DNA of 18,954 nucleotides from Spirochaeta sp. (GTDB lineage Bacteria > Spirochaetota > Spirochaetia > Sphaerochaetales > Sphaerochaetaceae): NCBI GenBank assembly GCA_020054965.1, contig JAIMZO010000007.1, positions 1-18,954 of the forward strand, given 5' to 3'. Each line of letters starts with the position of its first letter. Within the stretch, counting starts at the first letter, position 1. The notes under the pieces were generated by a model that saw nothing but the letters and a program-made list of their open reading frames with translations, did not search any database and was not told the origin of the DNA. A program made the translations under genes and the position numbers. Positions 1-7,553 of this stretch are shown here, piece after piece.

Positions 1-948
1 GTCATACGTCTTGTACACCCTGTGGCCGAATCCAGAGAGCCTGAACGGGTTTTCCTTGTCCTTTGCCATTGCAATTACCTGTTCGATGCTCAGTCCTTCA
101 TTATGGATTTTCAACAACATCTGCATGACTGCCTGGTTGGCTCCACCATGTTTGCTTCCCCAAAGGGCACAACAACCTGCTGCAACTGATGCATAAAGAT
201 TTGCCTCGCTGCTGCCTACCAGGCGGACAGCACTTGTGGAACAGTTCTGCTCATGGTCTGCATGGAGAATCAGGAGGATGTTCAATGCCCTGGCATGCAA
301 AGGATCAGGAATATAGGCATTTACCGGCGTAAGGAACATCATGTTCAGGAAGTTCTCACAGTAAGAATACTTGTAGGAAGGGTCGACGAAGTCCAATCCA
401 TTCATCTGTCGATAACTGAATGCAGCGATGGTTCTCATCTTGGAAAGCAGTCTGCTGACCGTCAAGTCAACATTCTCTTCCGGATCGGCATCCTCCAATT
501 CAGGATAAAACGCAGAAAGTGATGCAACCATTGCGGAGAGAATTGACATAGGGTGGGCTTCCTGCGGATAGTCACGGAAGAAGTTCCTCATGTCAACGTG
601 GAGCAATGAGTGCCTATTGAGCATGTCTGCATACGTGTGACGTTGGGCGAGTGTGGGAAGTTCCCCCTTGATCAGGAGATAGGCAACCTCAACGAAATCA
701 CAGTTCTCCACCAGGTCCTCAATATCATATCCGCGATATCGGAGGATTCCCTGCTCCCCGTCAACAAAGCAGATATTGCTCATACAGGATCCTGTATTTA
801 CAAAGCCGGGGTCATACGTGATGAACCCAGTGTTTTTTCTCAGGGCGGTTATGTCGATTGACTTTCCACCCATGTTGTCCGTGATGACAGTGAGATCGAA
901 TTCGTTGTCCTCAAGGACCAGTTTTGCTGCTTTTTCTTTGATATCCAT
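1..948 (-). CDS. gltA: Citrate synthase, 3' part cut by the window edge
   Basis: Condenses oxaloacetate and acetyl-CoA to citrate in the cytoplasm, feeding 2-oxoglutarate and glutamate synthesis. The reading frame is open from an ATG at 948 to base 1, giving 316 residues; the usual bacterial enzyme has about 430, so roughly the last quarter lies outside. Visible family motifs are HADHEQN at residues 229-235, followed by a CSTSAVR stretch, the catalytic-type histidine H267 in WGSKHGGAN, and H309 in GFGHRVYK. The third catalytic residue, an aspartate, would lie beyond the edge. The start is set by an AAAGGAGG Shine-Dalgarno at 956-963, seven bases upstream. It is divergent from the ArsR-type gene across 166 bp. 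No convincing promoter stood out on the minus strand, though TTTCCA-17-TACATT around 1008-1036 is a weak candidate. The identification is very secure. Confidence 0.96.
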   Translation of the reverse strand, partial: MDIKEKAAKLVLEDNEFDLTVITDNMGGKSIDITALRKNTGFITYDPGFVNTGSCMSNICFVDGEQGILRYRGYDIEDLVENCDFVEVAYLLIKGELPTLAQRHTYADMLNRHSLLHVDMRNFFRDYPQEAHPMSILSAMVASLSAFYPELEDADPEENVDLTVSRLLSKMRTIAAFSYRQMNGLDFVDPSYKYSYCENFLNMMFLTPVNAYIPDPLHARALNILLILHADHEQNCSTSAVRLVGSSEANLYASVAAGCCALWGSKHGGANQAVMQMLLKIHNEGLSIEQVIAMAKDKENPFRLSGFGHRVYKTYD

Positions 949-1068
949 TTTATAGCCTCCTTTAGGGGGTCATTTCGTATAGTATTTTGTGAGCAGGTGG
1001 GTGAAATGTATCCTAGTTTGATTGTTTTGGAAATATATCACCCAAGCATTCCTTGCCTTTTCTTTCTG

Positions 1069-1089
1069 ACCAGTAATGGTTATACTGGT
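1069..1089. promoter_or_regulatory. Possible ArsR operator and -10 element
   Basis: An inverted repeat ACCAGTA (1069-1075) / TACTGGT (1083-1089) has a 7-base spacer and sits 26 bp before the ArsR-type start. A good -10 match, TATACT, lies at 1081-1086 inside the right half; no convincing -35 is present. A repressor bound here would cover the promoter, which suits autoregulation. It does not match the classical 12-2-12 SmtB operator, so the assignment is inference. Confidence 0.4.
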
Positions 1090-1114
1090 AGGTATCAATC
1101 CCAGGAGATGCCCC

Positions 1115-1420
1115 ATGGAAGAATTTGTATTGCCGCTTGATGAGGAAATTGTCGATATTGCAGACTTTTTTAAGGTCTTCGGAGATCCCACCCGATTGAA
1201 AATCCTCTTCCTGCTTGAACAGGGGGAGAGAGGCGTCAATGCAATCAGTGAGGAACTGAACATGCAACAGAGTACCATCAGCCAACAGCTCAAACTTCTC
1301 AGGGCCCGTCGCTTGGTGCGCTTCAGGAAGGACGGGCGTAATGTTCTCTATCGTCTCAATGATGAACATATCCATGACATTCTTGCCATGGGCGTTGAGC
1401 ATTACCAGGAATTACTCTGA
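1115..1420 (+). CDS. ArsR/SmtB-family metal-sensing repressor
   Basis: A winged-helix transcriptional repressor of 101 residues, cytoplasmic and DNA-binding. FGDPTRLKILFLL at residues 22-34 is the family's first conserved helix. The recognition helix is around STISQQLKLLRARRLV (53-68), and the wing around FRKDGRNVLYRL (70-81). The alpha-3 cysteine box of arsenic and cadmium sensors is absent. The last helix instead carries D83, H85, H96 and E99, with the offsets +2, +13 and +16 of the SmtB/CzrA alpha-5 zinc site, so a Zn, Co or Ni sensor is likely. The ATG at 1115 is preferred over one at 1076 because AGGAG at 1103-1107 is seven bases away. No metal exporter or metallothionein gene is adjacent, so the target is unknown. 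Its stop codon abuts that of the convergent deaminase. Confidence 0.88.
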   Translation: MEEFVLPLDEEIVDIADFFKVFGDPTRLKILFLLEQGERGVNAISEELNMQQSTISQQLKLLRARRLVRFRKDGRNVLYRLNDEHIHDILAMGVEHYQELL

Positions 1421-1894
1421 TCAGTACCTCTGGGATTCATGTTCTGCATATTCGCCAAAGAGATTTAGGCACATCTCTCTCTCTGCTTGGGTAAGGTTGA
1501 GTACTCCCTGATCCTTGCATCCTTCCTGTATGTACCGATAAATGTAATCATCCCGAAATCCAATCGCCTCGGCGTCCTCAGGTGTGCACCCGTAGTACAC
1601 CTCCTTGATGTTTGCCCAGATGCTTGCAGAGAGACACATGGGACAAGGATAACAGGTGGTGTAGAGTATGCAACCGGAAAGGTCATGGGTCCCTTTCTTC
1701 TTGCATGCTTCACGGATGGCATTTATTTCTGCGTGTGCGGTCGGGTCATGGGTTGCCAACACACTGTTGGAGGCAACATAGAAAGAACCATCGTTTGTGT
1801 CCACAACCACAGCACCAAAAGGACCACCTTCATCGTTGTTCATGGTCTTTCGTGCTTCGTCTATCGCCATTTGTAAATACGCTTTCACATCCAT
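1421..1894 (-). CDS. Guanine deaminase-like CDA-fold deaminase
   Basis: A zinc-dependent deaminase of the cytidine deaminase fold, 157 residues. It most resembles the short Bacillus GuaD type that converts guanine to xanthine in purine salvage. The zinc-site motifs are H54-A-E56 (ligand and proton shuttle) and P83-C84-P-M-C87 (two cysteine ligands), and an N-terminal GGPFGAVVV (23-31) is typical. The C-terminal part (FRDDYIYRYI) also matches the GuaD pattern rather than TadA. Substrate cannot be fixed by eye: other nucleobase deaminases remain possible. GGAG at 1905-1908 supports the start, with a rather long 10-base spacing. It lies 92 bp downstream of argG on the same strand with no terminator hairpin between them, so co-transcription is possible. 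The stop codon directly abuts that of the ArsR gene at a TGATCA site. Confidence 0.85.
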   Translation of the reverse strand: MDVKAYLQMAIDEARKTMNNDEGGPFGAVVVDTNDGSFYVASNSVLATHDPTAHAEINAIREACKKKGTHDLSGCILYTTCYPCPMCLSASIWANIKEVYYGCTPEDAEAIGFRDDYIYRYIQEGCKDQGVLNLTQAEREMCLNLFGEYAEHESQRY

Positions 1895-1986
1895 AGTACT
1901 CTATCTCCAATCATCACTCTCGCATACGTTCCTCAGTAGATAAATTGTCGCCCTCTGTCTCTTTGCAAGCGGTAGTGATCAACAGC

Positions 1987-3204
1987 TTACCCGCGTTTGG
2001 AACTGGCAATCAAGCGGATTGCATTGATATTGATGAATCCCTTGCAATCAACCGGCTCATACCCACCAGCCTTGTCCATGCTTCCCATCTCCTCGTCGTA
2101 GAGGGAGAAGGGGCTTTCTACGCCAGCGAAGATGACATTACCCTTGTACAGTACAACCTTGCTGGTACCTGTGACATGCTTCTGGCTCACGGTGAAGGCA
2201 GCGCGAAGCATCTCAAACTCAGGAGCACCCCAGTAACCATTGTAGATCAACTCAGAATACTTGGGCATGAGACTGTCCCTCAGGTGCATTGCTTCCTTGT
2301 CCATGGTAATGCCCTCAAGATTATGATGAGCCTTCCAAAGGATTTCACAACCCGGGGTCTCATAAACACCGCGACTCTTGATCCCGATATAGCGGTTCTC
2401 CACCATATCCACCCGGCCGATTGCGTTGTCATGTCCCATCTTGTTGAGATAGAGAATCATCTGCAGAGGATCAGTGACTACCGTTTGGTCGTTTTCGTTC
2501 TTCACAGAGACAGGAATGCCGTCCTCGAAGGTCAAGGTCAGCAGTGTTTCCTCATCCTTGGCTTCCTTCGGGCTGAGGGTAAGGCTGTACACATCATCAT
2601 CAGCGCGAAGTGAAGGATCCTCCAGGATACCGGCCTCATGGCTTATGTGGATGAGATTCTCGTCCTCGCTGTATGGCTTCTTGGTGGATGCCTTGACGGG
2701 GATATCATACTTCTTTGCATAGGCGATCATATCGCTTCTTCCCTCGAACTGACTGAGCCATTCCGGGTCTTTCCAGGGACTGATGATCTTAACCTCGGGC
2801 ATATGCATATAGTAACCGAACTCAAAGCGGACCTGGTCATTTCCCTTGCCTGTGGCTCCATGGGAAACATAGACAGTTCCTTCCTTGCGGGCAATTTCAA
2901 TCTGGCGTCTTGCGATGATCGGGCGGGCCAGGGAGGTTCCCAGCATATAGGTGCCTTCATAGATGGTATTTGCCTGGAGGGCAGGGAAGATGTAGTCAGT
3001 GACCAATTCCTCTCTGAGGTCTTCCACGTATACTTTTGAAGCACCAGTTGCCAAAGCCTTCTTTTCAATAGCTGCAAAATCCTCGTTCTGCCCTACATTT
3101 GCCACATAGGCGATGACATCAAACCCTTTATTGGCAAGCCATTTCAGGATAACCGAGGTATCCAGTCCTCCGCTGTATGCCAGAATGATTTTTTCCTTAT
3201 CCAT
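1987..3204 (-). CDS. argG: Argininosuccinate synthase
   Basis: Catalyses the ATP-dependent joining of citrulline and aspartate to argininosuccinate, the penultimate step of arginine synthesis. The 405-residue product has the normal family length. The PP-loop ATP-binding motif [10 protein letters not shown] is at residues 8-17, and [15 protein letters not shown] further on is the second family signature. The frame is open to 3270, but the ATG at 3204 is chosen. It gives the canonical [13 protein letters not shown] beginning and has GGGAG at 3213-3217, eight bases upstream. No argH, argF or other arginine genes are adjacent. The upstream region has a near-consensus promoter and two ARG-box-like palindromes, suggesting arginine repression. 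Confidence 0.98.
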   Translation of the reverse strand: MDKEKIILAYSGGLDTSVILKWLANKGFDVIAYVANVGQNEDFAAIEKKALATGASKVYVEDLREELVTDYIFPALQANTIYEGTYMLGTSLARPIIARRQIEIARKEGTVYVSHGATGKGNDQVRFEFGYYMHMPEVKIISPWKDPEWLSQFEGRSDMIAYAKKYDIPVKASTKKPYSEDENLIHISHEAGILEDPSLRADDDVYSLTLSPKEAKDEETLLTLTFEDGIPVSVKNENDQTVVTDPLQMILYLNKMGHDNAIGRVDMVENRYIGIKSRGVYETPGCEILWKAHHNLEGITMDKEAMHLRDSLMPKYSELIYNGYWGAPEFEMLRAAFTVSQKHVTGTSKVVLYKGNVIFAGVESPFSLYDEEMGSMDKAGGYEPVDCKGFININAIRLIASSKRG

Positions 3205-3278
3205 ATTCGTATCTCCCTGTCCGGTATTGTATTCTGCCGTCAGTGTAGTAATTCTTGTGTAGAATGACAAGAGGTATA

Positions 3279-3292
3279 TGCATAAATATTCG
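3279..3292. promoter_or_regulatory. ARG-box-like site downstream of the argG promoter
   Basis: TGCATAAATATTCG matches the E. coli-type ARG box palindrome TGAATAATTATTCA at 11 of 14 positions. It lies just downstream of the predicted argG transcription start (about 3296, minus strand), where a bound repressor would block transcription. The high local AT content raises the chance of random matches. Whether this genome encodes ArgR/AhrC cannot be seen. Confidence 0.45.
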
Positions 3293-3302
3293 TATAAATC
3301 GT

Positions 3303-3332
3303 ATTATATGCAATTAAAATCGAATATATCAA
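3303..3332 (-). promoter_or_regulatory. argG promoter
   Basis: On the minus strand, -35 TTGATA (3327-3332, five of six consensus bases) and a perfect -10 TATAAT (3303-3308) are separated by 18 bp. The predicted start near 3296 leaves a leader of about 92 nt before argG. It is one of the strongest sigma-70-type promoters in the window. Confidence 0.75.
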
Positions 3333-3341
3333 GAAATATAC

Positions 3342-3355
3342 TGCATTAATATACA
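3342..3355. promoter_or_regulatory. Second ARG-box-like site upstream of the argG -35
   Basis: TGCATTAATATACA matches the ARG box at 10 of 14 positions. Its centre is 63 bp from that of the first site, close to six helical turns, so the two sites would face the same side of the DNA and bracket the argG promoter. ARG boxes in E. coli usually occur as tightly spaced pairs, so this arrangement is atypical. Confidence 0.35.
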
Positions 3356-3359
3356 ACAA

Positions 3360-3387
3360 TACTAATTCGAAAATTTTCGAAATAGTA
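3360..3387. promoter_or_regulatory. 28-bp palindrome, candidate operator of the ABC operon
   Basis: The core TTCGAAAATTTTCGAA (3366-3381) is a perfect 16-bp palindrome. One mismatched pair (3365/3382) follows, then TACTA (3360-3364) pairs with TAGTA (3383-3387). The whole is a 28-bp dyad with a single mismatch, 48 bp before the ABC ATPase start. It has no T-tract and lies upstream of the gene, so an operator is more likely than a terminator. No regulator gene is adjacent. Confidence 0.6.
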
Positions 3388-3388
3388 A

Positions 3389-3417
3389 TTGCAAAATCAT
3401 ATTTTCCACTCTATACT
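3389..3417 (+). promoter_or_regulatory. Candidate promoter of the ABC transporter operon
   Basis: TTGCAA (3389-3394) and TATACT (3412-3417) have ideal 17-bp spacing. The implied start near 3424 falls at or inside the Shine-Dalgarno GGAGG (3423-3427), leaving almost no leader. A weaker alternative, TTTCGA (3375-3380) with CATATT (3398-3403), would give a normal leader and overlap the palindrome. Confidence 0.4.
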
Positions 3418-3434
3418 GCAGTGGAGGTAGTCAA

Positions 3435-4169
3435 ATGCTGGTATGTGATCAAATAACCAAACGATATGGTAATCAACCAACGAAAGCGGTCGATACACTG
3501 AATCTCTCCATTGCACCTGGGCAGATATTCGGATTCCTTGGTCCCAACGGGGCTGGAAAGAGTACCACCATCAAGATGCTCACTGGTTTGCTCAGACCAG
3601 ATTCTGGTTCGATCAGTTTCATGGGATACTCCCTTCATTCTGATCCTCTCAGCTATAAGCGATTAATCGGTTATGTACCTGATGAACCGTTTTTTTATGA
3701 GAGAATGAGTGGGTATGAGCATCTCTCCTTCATTGCAGATCTCTATGGGGTTGGTAGCGTGGAACGTAAGCAACGGATTGATGAGCTGGGGGAGCGATTA
3801 TTGCTCTCACACGCTTTGGAGGAGGAGATCTCTTCCTATAGCCATGGGATGAAACAGAAGCTTTCTATCATATCAGCCCTGTTGCCTTCCCCTAGGTTGC
3901 TTATCTTGGATGAGCCCATGGTTGGGCTGGACCCAAAAGCAACCTTCATCTTGAAAACGCTCCTGGGTGAGTTTGCTGGATCCGGGAATACGGTCTTCTT
4001 CTCCACCCATGTATTGGAAGTTGCCCAGCAACTTTGTAGCAGTCTGGGAATCATAAAAGAGGGGAGGTTGTTGTACACCGGGACCCTACAGGAACTGCAG
4101 TCTCGTACACAAGAACTTGATGCAACCCTGGAAGCGTTGTTTCTTGAACTGACAGAGAGCGAGGAGTAG
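3435..4169 (+). CDS. ABC transporter ATP-binding protein, ABC-2/exporter type
   Basis: The nucleotide-binding subunit of an ABC exporter, 244 residues, acting at the inner face of the membrane with the permease encoded next. Walker A GPNGAGKST is at residues 36-44, and the signature YSHGMKQK at 134-141 is the variant seen in NatA/CcmA-like exporters. Walker B LLILDEP spans 154-160, a GLDP D-loop 163-166, and the switch histidine is H191 in FFSTH. In place of the usual Q-loop glutamine the sequence reads GYVPDEP (78-84), as in many ABC-2 ATPases. GGAGG at 3423-3427 lies seven bases before the ATG. No solute-binding protein or regulator gene accompanies it, so import is unlikely and the substrate is unknown. 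It is translationally close-coupled to the permease. Confidence 0.93.
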   Translation: MLVCDQITKRYGNQPTKAVDTLNLSIAPGQIFGFLGPNGAGKSTTIKMLTGLLRPDSGSISFMGYSLHSDPLSYKRLIGYVPDEPFFYERMSGYEHLSFIADLYGVGSVERKQRIDELGERLLLSHALEEEISSYSHGMKQKLSIISALLPSPRLLILDEPMVGLDPKATFILKTLLGEFAGSGNTVFFSTHVLEVAQQLCSSLGIIKEGRLLYTGTLQELQSRTQELDATLEALFLELTESEE

Positions 4170-4174
4170 TGGCC

Positions 4175-5821
4175 ATGAACGTGCGCGTCGTTTTGTTGCT
4201 GGTTCGCGCCTTCTTCTCGGGGACCAAGCCGGTCAAGGATTTCTTTGAACGCATCAGTACCTCACGTTCCCGTATCGTGAGTATACTGGCCAGTTTCTTG
4301 ATAGTCATGGTTTTTATCTATCTTGGTGTTATTCTGGGGGTGAATTACTATAGCTATCAAACCCTTGGTTTGTTCTTGGGTTATCCCTATCTAGGCCTTA
4401 TCTTTGCTGCTCTTTTGGGTTTTGCATTCCAACTGTTTTATAGCTTGGCCAGTGGGACCAGCCTGCTCTATGGGGCAAAGGACATCTTGTTGGTTGGACC
4501 ATTGGCCGTACGTCACAGCGAATTGGGAGCAAGCAGGCTGCTGATCGCCTACTTGATGCAAGCTCCCCTGTACTGGTTCGTTACCTTCCCAGCTCTCATC
4601 GTTGGACTCTGGATTGATGGTTTCTCCCTGGTATACCTATTTGGCGGAATCTTTTTTCTTCTGATAGGACCGTTTTTTGCACTCTCCCTTTCTGTCCTGA
4701 TTTCCATGGTATTGGTAAGACTCACAAAGGGAAGGAACCATAAGAGGGCAGAGGAGCTCTTCAGCGCTGTCGCCTTGATGCTCCTGATTCTTATGATGAC
4801 AGTTTCCCTTGCCAGGAATATGAGTGAGGATGGTTCGTTGCTCGCGTTCAATTATGAGGCAATGTTGCAAGCCTATGCACCTATCATCGAGAAGCTCATG
4901 GCTATGATCCCCCTTTTCATCATGCAGGCAAAGATGGTCACCTCCCTTGCAAGCCTGTTTGGTATGCTGGGACTGGGATTGCTTCTCCTTATTGGTTTGG
5001 TTCTGTTTGTGGGATCCACCTATGCAGCAAATCTCTCGTATGTACTGAGCAACCAATCGGTTGCGAGGCCCCGAAAAGCCAAGCATTCCCTCCGTTCTTC
5101 AAGTCCCCAGTGGGCGCTGATGAAACGTGAATTGCTCATCATCCGCTCTGAGAGCATGTTTGTGTTTGAAATAGTGGGAGAACTTGGAATCCCTGTTTTG
5201 CTTCTTGTGCTCTATGGATTCATGGGTATCCTCGATGAGCTAGCTGCGGTTGCTTCGCAACTTATTGAAACCGGGGTGTTCCTCCAACTCGTGTATCTGT
5301 TGTTGCTCTTGTTCGCAAATCTCAGCATGATCAGCTCAACCAGTGTTTCCAGGCAGGGAAAGCGCTTTGACCTTGATAAGCAGTACCCGCTTGAAGCAAG
5401 TACATTCGTCAGGGCGAAGTTGTTGTTTCATCTTCTGCTTGTCTTCATTCCCCATGCAATCTATCTAGCAGCAGCGTTCCTGTTACTTTCGCTTCCCCTG
5501 TGGCATCTGCTTTGGATGATACCTTTGTCATTGCTTTGCATAGGAATGATTGCATGCCTGCAACTTGCAATCGATTACCATCATCCAAGGCTCGACTGGA
5601 AGGTGAGTCAGCAGGCGATGAAAAGCAACCTGAATGGGCTCTTCGGTATGCTTGCAGCTTTCATGTCCTTGGCGCTCTTTGCCTTGATATTGTTGTTGCC
5701 AATGCTTATCGGTCTGAGTATGGTGCTCTCCGTGTTGCTGTTGTTTGGTTTGACCGGCCTTGGCTTTTCCCTTTCCTATCGCCTTGCGCTCCGGGGGGCT
5801 CGTGTATTGCTTTCCAAGTAA
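4175..5821 (+). CDS. ABC transporter permease, ABC-2/exporter type
   Basis: A very hydrophobic 548-residue protein, the likely membrane partner of the preceding ATPase. By eye it has about twelve membrane-spanning stretches, with the first near residues 35-60. A charged cytoplasmic loop lies in the middle, around the RKAKHSLRSSSPQWALMKRELL segment, which divides two halves of similar size. It is larger than NatB-like permeases of about 400 residues and resembles the large putative ABC exporter family of about 550; substrate unknown. A GTG at 4169 overlaps the ATPase stop codon, but the ATG at 4175 has GAGGAG (4161-4166) at eight bases, so that start is used. The 3' end overlaps the convergent HAD gene by 46 bp. 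Confidence 0.85.
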   Translation: MNVRVVLLLVRAFFSGTKPVKDFFERISTSRSRIVSILASFLIVMVFIYLGVILGVNYYSYQTLGLFLGYPYLGLIFAALLGFAFQLFYSLASGTSLLYGAKDILLVGPLAVRHSELGASRLLIAYLMQAPLYWFVTFPALIVGLWIDGFSLVYLFGGIFFLLIGPFFALSLSVLISMVLVRLTKGRNHKRAEELFSAVALMLLILMMTVSLARNMSEDGSLLAFNYEAMLQAYAPIIEKLMAMIPLFIMQAKMVTSLASLFGMLGLGLLLLIGLVLFVGSTYAANLSYVLSNQSVARPRKAKHSLRSSSPQWALMKRELLIIRSESMFVFEIVGELGIPVLLLVLYGFMGILDELAAVASQLIETGVFLQLVYLLLLLFANLSMISSTSVSRQGKRFDLDKQYPLEASTFVRAKLLFHLLLVFIPHAIYLAAAFLLLSLPLWHLLWMIPLSLLCIGMIACLQLAIDYHHPRLDWKVSQQAMKSNLNGLFGMLAAFMSLALFALILLLPMLIGLSMVLSVLLLFGLTGLGFSLSYRLALRGARVLLSK

Positions 5822-6474
5822 TCGATGGAGTGCAATACTGCTGACTCCAGGGAAGGGAAGGTGTCAAAGGGGTACTGCCGGTTCTGCCTGTTCCAAGCAA
5901 CAATCATCCCATGGTCTGCCGCCTCAAGCATGGGGATATCGGTGGGGCCATCACCGATGGCGATGATGGTCTCATAGTCTGCTCTGAGCGAGTCTACTGC
6001 CAGAGCTTTGTCCTCCGGGCCTGCAATATCGACCAACAAGTGGAAGATGCCTTCTTCATTTCTGACGAGTCTTTTTCCACGAATGAACGAGAATGAGTCA
6101 TCCATCCCGAGCTTCTGGAGGAATGCCCTTGCAATATTTTCCGTACCGCAGGTAAGGATACCCAGGTCACTGATCCGAGAAAGTCTGAGGAGGGCCTCTT
6201 TTTCCCTCTTTCCAATGGAAGAGAGAAGGATGTCTGCTACTTCATCTATCATGGTTGAGGTAGCTTGCTTGACCAGTTTTTCATAGCGGTGGTGGAACGA
6301 TGCATCGTCATAAACTCCCTTCTGGTCCTGTTCGATGAAGTGCTTGCCCCGTTTCTTGAACAGGACCCCTCTCTCCTTCGCCGCAGAAAGAATCAGCAGC
6401 TGTTCGCTGTCATAGGAGTTGATCGGGTAGAGTGTACCGTCGAAGTCGAAGATGGTTAGGCTTTTCTCTTTCAT
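5776..6474 (-). CDS. HAD-superfamily phosphatase, SerB-like IB type
   Basis: A cytoplasmic Mg-dependent phosphohydrolase of 232 residues. Motif I is FDFDGTLY with nucleophile D10 and general acid D12. Motif II is GILTCG with T108, motif III is probably K156, and motif IV is GDGPTD with D175 and D179. The helical cap between motifs I and II (about residues 20-95) and overall size match the phosphoserine-phosphatase-like IB group, but the substrate cannot be told. The frame extends to a TTG at 6498 inside the hflC terminator. The ATG at 6474 is chosen, although no clear Shine-Dalgarno precedes either. It lies downstream of hflKC on the same strand, behind a terminator, so expression may depend on read-through. 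It converges on and overlaps the ABC permease. Confidence 0.86.
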   Translation of the reverse strand: MKEKSLTIFDFDGTLYPINSYDSEQLLILSAAKERGVLFKKRGKHFIEQDQKGVYDDASFHHRYEKLVKQATSTMIDEVADILLSSIGKREKEALLRLSRISDLGILTCGTENIARAFLQKLGMDDSFSFIRGKRLVRNEEGIFHLLVDIAGPEDKALAVDSLRADYETIIAIGDGPTDIPMLEAADHGMIVAWNRQNRQYPFDTFPSLESAVLHSIDYLESNTRAPRSARR

Positions 6475-6496
6475 GCGATGAGTGTAACAGGAAGGC

Positions 6497-6528
6497 AAAA
6501 AAAGAGGAAGGGAACAAATTCCTTCCTC
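6497..6528 (-). terminator. Intrinsic terminator of the hflK-hflC operon
   Basis: Read on the minus strand, GAGGAAGG (6521-6528) pairs perfectly with CCTTCCTC (6504-6511) across a 9-base loop. Seven T residues (6503-6497) follow at once. It starts 24 bases past the hflC stop, in the right orientation. Confidence 0.88.
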
Positions 6529-6551
6529 CTGGATGATAGCCTGTCGAGTAT

Positions 6552-7553
6552 TTACTCTTGGGCATCTCTACCATAAATCATGTCAAAGTACTGCATATCA
6601 GTACTGAGGATCTTGTCCAGACCAGGCACTGTCTTGCGATATGACTCCAAGGTTCTCCACAATTCGAAGAATTCGGGATCTACCTCGTAAGACTCTGCAT
6701 AGATCTTTGCAGCTTCAGCGTCTGCAATACCCTTGATCTTTTCACTTTCAGCATAGGCTTCTGAGAGAATCTGTTTCTCTTCTCCCTCAGTCTTTCCTTG
6801 CCACTGTGCTAGCTGTCCACGACCGTAGGAACGATATGCCTCAGCAATCTGGTTACGTTCCTTGATCATCCTCTGATATACGCTTTCGGTGAGATCATCA
6901 CTGTAGCGAATCTGTCGGATGACGATGTCAATCAGTTCAATACCGAACTCATCGGTAAATTGTTTTGCTTGGGCAAACATCATATTGCTCAAGCCATCAC
7001 GACCGATACTGATTGTTTCCTGCTTGGCAACGGTTGCGGTAAGGTTACGCAGTCTCTCAGCATCCTCGACACTCTCTACATTTTGTACCTGCTCTTCGAC
7101 CTCGATGACATTGATCTCATTGCTGTTCCTTACCGCCTCATTGAGATAGTTTTCACTGATGATGGTTCGAATCGAAGAATCAAGGATATCGTTCAGCCTG
7201 AAAATGCCATTATTGACGGTATTGACCGTCTCATAGTACTTGGCAGGATCTGCAATTCTCCATCTGGCTGTGGTATCAACCCAGATGAACTGGTTTTCCT
7301 TGGTTGGAATCCTCTGTGCAGCCCCATCCCACGAGAGTATTTTCTTGGGATAGATCACTACGCTGTCTACCAACGGCATCTTGAACTTGAGTCCTGCATC
7401 CTGTTCCGTATCAACAATCTTGCCGAAGCGGGTGATCACTGACTGCTGGCCTTCTGGAAGAATGTAGAAGGGTCCCAGCAAGATGAAGATGGCAATGAAG
7501 ACAACGAGGACTACCAGGGTGGTAACTAGTTTCTTATTGGTGTTTGTGCTCAT
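6552..7553 (-). CDS. hflC: HflC, SPFH-family membrane protein
   Basis: The partner of HflK in the complex that surrounds and modulates the FtsH membrane protease. It is 333 residues long, about normal. A single N-terminal membrane anchor lies near residues 9-30 (LVTTLVVLVVFIAIFILLG). An SPFH/band-7 domain follows, beginning EGQQSVITRFGKIV, and then a charged, alanine- and glutamate-rich helical region (EGEEKQILSEAYAESEKIKGIADAEAAKIYAE) typical of the family. The short C-terminal tail reads FDMIYGRDAQE. Its ATG overlaps the hflK stop codon in an ATGA arrangement (7550-7553), so translation is coupled. FtsH is not encoded in this window. A strong terminator follows the gene. Confidence 0.95.
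   Translation of the reverse strand: MSTNTNKKLVTTLVVLVVFIAIFILLGPFYILPEGQQSVITRFGKIVDTEQDAGLKFKMPLVDSVVIYPKKILSWDGAAQRIPTKENQFIWVDTTARWRIADPAKYYETVNTVNNGIFRLNDILDSSIRTIISENYLNEAVRNSNEINVIEVEEQVQNVESVEDAERLRNLTATVAKQETISIGRDGLSNMMFAQAKQFTDEFGIELIDIVIRQIRYSDDLTESVYQRMIKERNQIAEAYRSYGRGQLAQWQGKTEGEEKQILSEAYAESEKIKGIADAEAAKIYAESYEVDPEFFELWRTLESYRKTVPGLDKILSTDMQYFDMIYGRDAQE

Noticed and set aside
1945..2613. A 222-codon open frame on the plus strand inside argG
   Set aside because: It is antisense to a fully conserved argG, has no recognisable domain or good ribosome-binding site, and follows the codon pattern of the opposite strand.
3270..3400. AT-rich gap as a possible replication origin, given dnaB and ssb in the window
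   Set aside because: No DnaA boxes of the TTATCCACA type are clustered here, and the AT-rich sequence is explained by the argG promoter and operator-like sites.
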